Shown: positions 57,025-64,000 of the stretch, piece by piece
Position numbering within the stretch: position 1 is the first letter of the stretch
How the letters are laid out: the number at the start of each line of letters is the position of its first letter
Assembly: GCA_014529385.2 (NCBI GenBank)
Contig: CM043944.1
Location: 47,114,268 to 47,178,267, forward strand
Direction of reading: 5' to 3'
From: Adiantum capillus-veneris
Taxonomy: Eukaryota > Streptophyta > Polypodiopsida > Polypodiales > Pteridaceae
DNA length: 64,000 bases
Notes under the pieces: model-generated
Told to the model about the DNA's origin: nothing
The model's database searches: none
What the model saw: only the letters and a program-made list of their open reading frames with translations
Program-made: the position numbers and the translations under genes

Positions 57025-60000
57025 ATGGGTTCACATCACGAAGGTCTCGAAAGCGAGATAGATAGCACAAAGACCCCGTCCACAAAGTTTGGGATGCGGA
57101 AGCAATTGCCCATGCGGAAGAAAATCGACGCAAAGCTCGAGAATGCAAGCAACTCTCTAGAGCAAGATTACGTGCGGATGTGCTGCAAGAGCCCACTACA
57201 GGCCCTACGATTGATGAATGTGGGGGTATTCACATGCATGTACCACATGAGGGTGATTCTTCTTCTCTCGCTCTATCGCCTAGCTTCTTGCCTTCTTCCC
57301 CTTGCTCCGATCCCTCTACCATTTTCCTCAACATCTAAAGTCCGACTAGGTGAGGGGTCACCCGCTGGCGAGCTCACACCCCCCACGGTGGGTGCCTTTG
57401 GGGAGTTTCACATGGTGTCACCAGTCTTGGAGCATTTAGGTAGTCCATCGATGCAACACAATCGCCTCATTTCTTCAAGTGGATCTCCCTTGCTTGCTCT
57501 TGGAGCACCCTCTGGAGTTGGCATAGAGGCATGTGTGGACCCTACATTAGCGTCAGAGCCCAGTCCTTCGGGGATGGTACGCTCACTTAGCACGTCTGGA
57601 GACAAATATCATGCAGGCATCATTGTGGAGACCTACTTCAATGACATTGATCTCTCCTCACGCACTTAGGTGCTTGAGAAGTTGTTGTGACACCCTTGTG
57701 TCGTTGAGGCCTGCACAGCTATCGAGATCCCTAGTTCGAGGATCCATCGCGCTACGACGGCAATTGTAGATAGTGTTAGATGCTCCTACATTGCACTATC
57801 TCGACAGGGATCGAGGGGTGCAGTTGTTGCTTGTCGCACACTCACTACAACAGTGGTGGCTACATCCATCATAGGTATTTCTCGGGCCACGTCTCGTGTG
57901 TTGTGCATTCGTTGGCCCACCTTGCGTGTCGGACGCCATAGGAGACAGTGACTTGATTTGGGACATGGTGATGAGCTATGGGTGAGCACTGGACGTGCTC
58001 CACATGCTCACGCATTCTAGATTCATGCATGAGAGAGCTCATAGCACAGTTTTGGGAGGAGAATTTCCCCGCCTTGCTAGACTTCAAAAAGGCAATTCGA
58101 CATAGGATTGGTCGCAAGCAATACATAGAGCATGGTGCTATGATCCTAGAGATTACACAAAGTCATCTCTTTCATGAATTCCAGGATGCCCACCCTGAGA
58201 TTAGCATTGGTCAGCGCTCCTTGAAGGCTTGCAAGCCTTGGTACGTGTGATTCATGCACGAGAGGGAGACATGTTCTTGCAGATACCATGTGTAGTTTCA
58301 AATTATGTATGATGTGTTTCGCGCTCTTTCGGGGCGTGTTGGAGAGGTCCCGACGGGGCCACAAGACTTCGTCCACTCTTTGTTATGTCAATGGGTAGAC
58401 GGAGCCTCCTACCATCTGATGTTGTGTGTGGAGGGCAAGTGTGCCCAATGTGGGGATCTTGCACGACTTACATCTGTCATAGATGACGGTGATGCGGGTG
58501 GGATAGTTACATGGCAGCAGTACGACTACCAGACATACATAGGTCTTCGAGGTGGCACATCTCATAGGTTGTAGCTCAAAACTCATATTGTGTCACGTCC
58601 TTACTTCATGCACGCTTTTAGGTCCGCTGTGTATCCATATGTGCAGCATGCGCATCGCGTAAAGTGGCAGGATCATCAGTTTTGTGCTTGCCTTGCCGCC
58701 TTCCTGATTGGCATTGTGGTCTTTGTCGCGGATTTCACAGAGAACTACAACTTTGCTCCACAACAGGAGATCCGAATACTACTTCTCTAAGCATGTATAA
58801 ATGATAATAGTTTGATAACTTTACATTTGCTTTGCATTTTTAGCCACATTATGTAATTGCATAATATTGTTTCATTCACTCTAACCTTTTTAAATTCTCT
58901 TGAAGGTGGCAATCCTCGTCCATATATCTTATTGTCATGCAGAGGCGGAAGTTGATGGAGTGGAGAGCTCTAAGGACTCACGAGTGATCATACATGAGTA
59001 CCATTTCTACATCAGTGATGATGGCTCACACAATGCACAATTTGTGCAACATTGTTTCCAGCAGCATGATAGATTCCTTCATGAGCGCCACATCCCATTC
59101 TCTTCTCGTTATATTTGGCCGGATGGTTGTGGTGCGCAATTCAAAAGCGCACATCGGTTCTTTTGATTGTACAGATGGCACCATAGTAGTGGCATACCTT
59201 GCATTTGGAGCTTCTTTGAGTCAGGGCATGGAAAGGGAGAGCAGGACGATGCTATACAGGTTGTGGAATGGTGCTCACAGCACATGGCACATGACTCATC
59301 TTCAGGCGGTGGATGCTTAGTCAGGATGTTCTTTTGGTGTGTGGATAGCCAGGATATTGATCTCACTAGCTGGGATTGTGACACAGTAGCAGGTACGGTC
59401 CAGCTGCACAGCATTCAGAGCACCACATCTAGGGATCCCACTATCTTTACTAGGCACCACTCATGCTTTTGCAATGCTTGCGTACATGGTGACTAGGCAG
59501 ATTGCACCATGATAGAGTGGGCTGATAGGTGGACACTACAACCTCTTTCACCATCACAGGGTATGACCACATCGAGTAGCTCCATTGAGAGCCACACCAC
59601 ATAGCTCTCAGATGATGCTGATACTCTCATAGATTACTTGGCAAAGGGAGATGATTTTGCAGTTATTGCTGAAGAGGGAAATGCAGAGGGAGTTGACTAT
59701 TATATTCTTAGGTGCACCAAGGCAAAGTATGTGCTTTAGGAATCCACTGCGGATGATTATGGTGAGGCATATGATGCTCACAGTATGGTTGTTTCAGGGC
59801 ACTATTTTCAGCAGGTCCATGGACGTGGGCACTACGTCCATTTTTTACAGTATGAGTGGCCAAGGGTGGCCATACACTACTCCCATCTTGTCCTTGCTAT
59901 GAAGCTAAGGCTAGAGAGGATTGTCAGTAAGAAGAAAGGGAGCATGCCTCGTTGGCGTTTGGGTCCAGATGAGCACGAGAGCATCATGGAGACAGTCCGT

Positions 60001-60078
60001 AGTAGAGCAGGAGTTGTAGACCTTGTAGATGATATTGGATTTGCTTCTATAGATGATAGTTGTGATGATGAGTGTTAG
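57025..60078 (+). pseudogene. Transposase-like gene of unassigned family (broken, one intron)
   Basis: From ATG 57025 ('MGSHHEGLESEIDSTKTPS') a basic helical N-terminus continues in a shifted frame ('AEENRRKARECKQLSRARLR'). After a Ser/Pro-rich middle the conserved part starts near 57978: 'ISIGQRSLKACKPWYV', 'ETCSCRYHV', 'GKCAQCGDLARL', 'HRVKWQDHQFCACL', 'VADFTENYNFAPQQE' (Asp near 58722), 'IHEYHFYISDDGSHN', 'YIWPDGCGAQFKSAHRFF' (Asp near 59117), 'SFFESGHGKGEQDDA' (near 59207). The C-terminus reads 'EGVDYYILRCTKAKYVL' and 'HYSHLVLAMKLRLERI'. Asp-containing DFxENY and DGCG/QFK blocks followed by HGK...D are typical of a widespread set of transposase-like proteins. I do not know a superfamily name. 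Multiple stops and frameshifts show decay. Confidence 0.7.
58795..58905 (+). other. Probable spliceosomal intron (111 bp)
   Basis: GT at 58795 ('agcat|gtataaatg') and AG at 58904-58905 after a T-rich stretch ('ctctaacctttttaaattctcttgaag'). The AT-rich intron separates '...TACTACTTCTCTAAGCAT' from 'GTGGCAATCCTCGTCCAT'. Joining keeps the protein-like frame (YYFSKH then VAILVH), whereas the unspliced sequence meets stops at once. Confidence 0.7.
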
Positions 60079-60171
60079 CGATAACCCCTACATTCGTGTT
60101 ATTTATCATTCCATCTTTTTGGCCCTTTCAATCATTTCTACTCATTGTATACTATGCTTCATTGATATTAG

Positions 60172-60560
60172 TGCGCTTCATAGATAAAACAATCAGTGCA
60201 TGAGCCTGCACATCTTCAACATCCCAACGAGACTTTTCAGCCGTAGACAAAACAGCTCTTGCAGCAGCAACTCTACCATCAAAACCTGCAACATCCTCAA
60301 CATCACCTGTATCCACATAACCAGAACATACATCAATGCCCTGCACAACATTCCAAATGCCTTTTCACACAAGAACATGTTGCATCATGTAAGCCCACAT
60401 TGGATAATTGTCCCCATCCAATGCATCATCAACAACAAACATCTTGAATATGTTTGTGTTGTTGTCAACCATGGCAAGTCTTGCACTTGATGTGAAAATT
60501 TCTCAAAAAGAGGTCTTAACCACATGCATCTTGAACATGTCTATGTTATTGTCAATCATG
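60172..60560 (-). pseudogene. Element C gag, upstream part
   Basis: Minus strand from about 60560: 'MIDNNIDMF', a stop, then a second similar start ('MVDNNTNIFKMF') because a segment of about 110 bp including the start is duplicated. Then 'LDGDNYPMWAYMMQHVLV' and 'SRWDVEDVQAHALIVLSMKR', where the DNA insert interrupts. Element D gives the intact order. Confidence 0.88.
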
Positions 60561-60814
60561 GCGAGCGCCTGAACTTGATGTGAAAACTGCCGAAAAAGAG
60601 GAGAAATGAAGCAAGACCAACACGTGCTATATAGCAAACCCAAAGAAGACTGTAAGGGTCCTGTTATGTAGAAAATGGTAGTGACAAAATTTTGCACAAA
60701 AGTACAAAATTACATTCACAATACTACCTATAGTGGAAACGGAAGTCAAAATGTACCAGAATGGAAAATATGAGCAAACATGTGTTGGCGACTATGCCCA
60801 GGAGGATGCAACTT

Positions 60815-60826
60815 GCTCTGATATCA
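60815..60826 (-). promoter_or_regulatory. Element C primer-binding site
   Basis: On the minus strand TGATATCAGAGC, one change from TGGTATCAGAGC, two bases after the 5' LTR. Confidence 0.9.
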
Positions 60827-60828
60827 AT

Positions 60829-61057
60829 TGTTGGAAATAGGGTTGCAAGGAAACACAAACAGCTTGGAGAAGACGAAGAAGCTCAAGGCACACAACAAAG
60901 AGTACTATTACTTAGTGTGCAATGGAAAGATAAGTTAGCCCTAGAATGATGGACATATATACAATGCACGGGGGGAAGAACCTCCTAGTGAGGGAAAAAA
61001 TACCCCGACCGTCCTAAGTGTGTTTACATACATCACTACCACGTATGTATGGTAACA
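60829..61057 (-). repeat. Element C 5' LTR
   Basis: 229 bp. On the minus strand it runs TGTTACCATACATAC...ATTTCCAACA. It matches 52954-53180 and 62131-62357. Confidence 0.95.
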
Positions 61058-61062
61058 ATGTT

Positions 61063-61930
61063 TAGCCTCTTAGGGTTTTCATGTAAAGCCACTTAGGTTT
61101 GGTTGATCTAGACTGGCTTAGGGTGCCGTTGGTTTGGCCATTTCAATTCGCTTAGGGATAGTCGCTTAGGGTTAATGGCTTTTGGTTTGGCCTCTAAGAG
61201 TTGGTTGGGTAAAACTACTTAGAGTTTTCTGTGTGAAGATGCTTATGATTGGCCACTCTAAACCGACTTAGGATCACATTGGTTTAACCATTTTAAGTTG
61301 CTTAGGGTTAGCCGCTTAGGGTTAGTAGCTTATGGTTTGATTACTAGGAGTTGGTTGTGTGAAGACACTTACAATTGGCCATATAAAGCCTCTTAAGGTT
61401 GGCCAGCCTAGAGCCACATTGGTTTGGCCATTTTAGTTGTCTTACAATTAGCCGCTTGGGGTTAGCAGCTCATAGTTTGGACGCTAGGAGTTGACATTGT
61501 AAATTCGCTTAGGTTTGGCCGCTCTAAATCGGGTTAGGGTGGCATTTGTTTGGCCATTTCAATCCGCTTAGGGCTAGATGCTTAGGGTTAGTTGCTTTCG
61601 GTTTGGTCACTAGGAGGTGGCCTTGTAAAGGCACTTAAGGTTGGCCGTGTAAAGGCTCTTGGGGTTGGCTTCTCTAAACCGGCTTAGGGTCGCATTGATT
61701 TGGCCATTTCAATCCTCTTAGGGCTAGCCACTTAGGGTTAGCAGCGTTTGGTTTTACCATTTCAGTACCTATCTGCTTAGGGCTAGCAGCTTTTGGTTTG
61801 GCCACTAGAAGTTGACCGGGTAAAGCCGCTTACGGTTGGCCACGTAAAGCTGCTCAAGGTTGGCGGCTTTTGGTTTGGCCACTAATAGTTGGTCGTGTTT
61901 GGCCTCTTAGGCTTAGCCGTGTATAGAATG
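61063..61930. repeat. TTAGGG-rich satellite, five to six units of about 145 bp
   Basis: Recurring 'ggtttggccatttcaat' at about 61128, 61272, 61420, 61548 and 61698 sets a period of 130-149 bp. Within each unit 'cttagggttag', 'cggcttagggt', 'gtaaagccgctta' and 'ttttggtttggccactag' recur. The units differ by 10-25%. The short telomere-like TTAGGG words are spaced by other sequence, so it is not a telomere. There is no gene. Confidence 0.9.
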
Positions 61931-62130
61931 AAGAAGATGCAAATGATCTGACTAAATTGTGCTAGCTCTTTGGTGTCCAAGTTGCTCCAAGGAGCAAACA
62001 AGTGTGTGAAGGATTGGAGGTTGAGAACAAAATGACACATGAGTAGCGTGCATGGACTGCGAATGATGTGGATGATGATATCAAGCTTGAAGTCAATTCT
62101 CTTGGTGAGCATATGCTTGAACCTAGAGAT
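61931..62130. other. Single-copy spacer, no gene
   Basis: Separates the satellite from element D. The last five bases GAGAT (62126-62130) would be the left target duplication of element D; the right side is outside the window. Confidence 0.5.
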
Positions 62131-62357
62131 TGTTACCATATACATGAGGTAGTGATGTGTGTGAACACACTAGGACCGCCGGGGCATTTTTTCCCTCTTT
62201 AGGAGGTTTTTTCCCCCGTGCATTGTATATACGCCCATCACTCTAGGGCTATCTATCTTTCCATTGCACACTAAGTAATACACTCTCTATTGTGTGCCTT
62301 GAGCTTCCTTCATCTTCTCCAAGCTGTGTGCGTTTCTCTACAACCCTAATTCCAACA
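62131..62357 (+). repeat. Element D 5' LTR
   Basis: TGTTACCATATACATG to 'accctaattccaaca', 227 bp. Its last 135 bp also occur as scraps at 16494-16629 and 36539-36674. Confidence 0.95.
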
Positions 62358-62359
62358 AT

Positions 62360-62371
62360 TGGTATCAGAGC
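62360..62371 (+). promoter_or_regulatory. Element D primer-binding site
   Basis: TGGTATCAGAGC, two bases after the LTR; initiator-Met tRNA. Confidence 0.96.
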
Positions 62372-62719
62372 AGGTTGCGTCCTCCCGGGCTTAGTCGCCA
62401 CCTGCTCTAGTACGCGCATGCTCACTTTATCCGATTTCAGTGAGCTTTGGCGAGTGTTCGCAGGTCGACAAATATTTCAGAAGAACTTGTAGAGCTTCGT
62501 CTGCTCAGATTTTTGATTTGGGCTCATTTCGGCCTCCGTTTCCACTACAGGCAATACTGCACAGGCTATTTCGTCATTTTGTGCAGAATTTTTGTCAGTG
62601 TCGTTTTTTGCATAACAGGTGCCTTATAGTCTTCTACGGTTTGTGCTATATAGCACGTGTTGTTCCCGCTCCGTTTCTCCTATTTTCGGGCAGTTTTCAC
62701 ATCAAGTGCAGCATTTACC

Positions 62720-63760
62720 ATGGCTGACAACAACAACACAGATGTGTTCAAGATGTTTGCTGCTGAGGACAGGTTGGATGGGGACAACTACCCTATGTGG
62801 GCTTATATGATGCAACATGTTCTTGTGTCAAAGGGCGTCTGGAACATTGTGCAGTGCATTGATGTACGTCCTGGTTCTGAGGATGTAGGCGATGTTGGGA
62901 TGTTGCAGGTGTTGCTGCAAGGATTGCTGCTGTTAACGTTGTTTTGCCTACGGCAGAACAAGCTCGTTGGGATGTAAAGGATGCGCACGCTCATGCATTG
63001 ATTGCGTTGTCTGTGAAGCGCACCATTGTTCCTCACATCCGTTCAACAAAATCTGCAAAACAGGCTTGGGATATTCTAGCAGGTCTTTATCCAAGCTGCA
63101 ATGAGGCTAAAATTGCTTTGCTGCGTAAAGAGCTGGAGTCAAAGATTATGCATGAGGAAGATGATACGGACACTTTCCTTGCTAGTGTCAAGGATATCAA
63201 TGAGCAACTTATTTCTGCAGGTGAAGTCATTTCAGACAGTTCCCTTGTGCAGACTGTTCTTGATGCCTTACCAGATTCCTACCAGACTTTTGCTAGTACT
63301 TGGAGACTGATGAACCAAGGAAATCCTGAAGTTGTCAAGTTTGATGCATTATGCACATTGCTGTTGCAAGAGCCACTTTCTAGAAAAAAACAGGACTAGG
63401 CAGCGTGCAGTTAAACAGGCTTTTATTGCTTCTCAAAGAAAGGGTGGTAACAGTAATGCAGCCACTTCTTATGGTTCTACTGTGAGTGGCAAAAATTATG
63501 TTCCTAATGCTTCTGCTGGCAGCAATTCATCTGGAAATTTTTTGGTGATAAGGGCAAAAAGAAGATGCGTTGCCATTATTGTAAATCTAATGATCACTTG
63601 ATCAAGTCGTGTCCTAAGTTGAAGGCCAAAGAGGCTAAGAAGAAAGAGGGTGGTTCCACTGCAAATGCTGGTTCCACTACAAATGCAGCCATTGTTGAGT
63701 CTTCTGTGAAAAGAGATTGTAATACTGATGTTGATGCAGAATGGTCTTTTAGCGCAGAGT
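62720..63760 (+). pseudogene. Element D gag
   Basis: ATG 62720 ('MADNNNTDVFKMFAAEDR'), copia Gag core ('LDGDNYPMWAYMMQHVLV', 'VKRTIVPHIRSTKSAKQAWD', 'LLRKELESKIMHEEDDTDTF', 'VQTVLDALPDSYQTF'), then a Lys-rich linker. A zinc knuckle CHYCKSNDHLIKSC is at about 63570-63612. Single-base frameshifts near 62900, 63385 and 63545 separate the parts; otherwise no stop interrupts them, so the element is fairly young or the shifts could be assembly errors. Confidence 0.9.
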
Positions 63761-63799
63761 GCACTTACAATCCTGTTGTCCATGATGCACGCTTGTCAG

Positions 63800-64000
63800 T
63801 TGCTACAGATTCACATGTGTGGTATTTCGACAGTGGTGCTACAAAGCACATTACCTCACATCGTGAATTGTTTACCTCTCTCGAGTCTGTCCCTCATGGG
63901 AATTCAGTCACTTGTGCCAACAATGCCTCTTATCCAGTTCAAGGAGTTGGAAATATTGTGCCTACTGCTACTAATGGCAGTTCTATCACACTTGTTGATG
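63800..64000 (+). pseudogene. Element D protease, partial
   Basis: 'HVWYFDSGATKHITSHREL' with the intact D-S-G-A active site, then 'NSVTCANNASYPVQGVGNIV', cut by the window end. It is in the same frame as the end of gag after the zinc knuckle. Confidence 0.9.

Larger units (their letters stand above)
55310..60170 (+). mobile_element. DNA segment carrying a transposase-like gene, inserted in element C gag
   Basis: The gag frame of element C is interrupted between '...KRT' (60170) and 'ITPHI...' (55310); element D shows the uninterrupted order. The insert is about 4.86 kb. A 3 bp repeat (TAG in plus view) can be placed at both edges, but the exact ends and terminal inverted repeats are not visible. 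From left to right it has a non-coding stretch, a motif array (56120-56585), an AT-rich stretch and one gene. Because it lies in element C, it is younger than C. Confidence 0.75.
52954..61057 (-). mobile_element. Element C: minus-strand Ty1/copia, internally deleted and interrupted
   Basis: LTRs at 60829-61057 (5' on the minus strand) and 52954-53180 (3'), flanked by ATGTT at 52949-52953 and 61058-61062. Read on the minus strand: primer site, gag start, a foreign insert of about 4.9 kb (60170-55310), remaining gag, then directly RT and RNase H. Protease, integrase and the first part of RT are deleted. The left LTR has a changed first base pair (TTTTGG for TGTTGG in the plus view). It belongs to the same family as element D. 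Confidence 0.93.
62131..64000 (+). mobile_element. Element D: Ty1/copia of the C family, 5' part
   Basis: 5' LTR 62131-62357, primer site, leader, gag and the start of protease; the rest is beyond the window end. It is the same family as element C by LTR and Gag but in the opposite orientation, 1.07 kb away. Its coding region is better preserved than that of C, with a few frameshifts. Confidence 0.93.

Noticed and set aside
57025-57669. 214-codon ORF as a complete separate gene
   Set aside because: After about 23 codons the protein-like frame shifts; the rest of this frame is probably a shadow.
61063-61930. Interstitial telomere repeat
   Set aside because: TTAGGG words are separated by long other sequence and the unit is about 145 bp; true telomere arrays are tandem 6-7 bp units.

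Overview
This window looks like plant nuclear DNA made almost entirely of transposable elements, from a large, repeat-rich genome. A fern or another non-angiosperm is my guess from the element mix, but no gene here fixes the species. Supporting signs are plant-type Ty1/copia and Ty3/gypsy LTR elements primed by initiator-Met tRNA, a chromodomain-bearing gypsy element, a hAT transposase with a BED finger, very long (TC)n, (GA)n and (CA)n tracts, and one plant-like Ser/Thr kinase gene. I see no rRNA, tRNA, CRISPR array or bacterial operon.

Layout. 1-3963 is a decayed mosaic: LTR relics, a gag relic and the region upstream of a kinase gene. 3964-15322 is a chromovirus (element A) with about 1.45 kb LTRs. 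Inside its gag-pol sits a young 3.39 kb non-autonomous copia element (element N, 6810-10199) with a perfect AAGAG target duplication and one uninterrupted 541-codon Gag-like ORF. 15323-20640 and 33058-40235 are two copies of a duplicated host segment, with a third partial copy at 540-3963. The kinase is intact in the right copy (37822-38862), broken by three deletions in the middle copy (17675-18397), and survives as a 54 bp scrap at 21714-21767.

22736-33050 is a tandem triplication of a module of about 2.4 kb. Each unit holds a (TC)n-linked repeat, a retroviral-type protease scrap (replaced in unit 3) and a LINE-ORF1-like coiled-coil gene. In unit 3 the protease scrap is replaced by the LTR, gag and start of protease of a minus-strand gypsy element with three zinc knuckles. 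Only unit 3 keeps the complete ORF1 gene and a tetranucleotide tail.

40238-45654 is a decayed, nearly full copia element (B) whose 5' LTR is reduced to about 16 bp. 45655-52700 is old sequence with a gypsy reverse-transcriptase scrap, a minus-strand hAT transposase (48830-50640) and a palindromic repeat array. 52954-61057 is a minus-strand copia element (C, target duplication ATGTT) inserted in a TTAGGG-rich satellite. Its gag is interrupted by a DNA segment of about 4.9 kb (55310-60170) carrying a decayed transposase-like gene with an apparent spliceosomal intron; I cannot place it in a named superfamily. The satellite continues at 61063-61930, and a second member of the C family (element D) starts at 62131 and runs off the window.

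The only host-type gene that looks functional is the kinase at 37822-38862. Element N is the only element with an open coding frame and nearly identical LTRs, so it is the best candidate for recent movement, presumably using enzymes supplied by another copia element.
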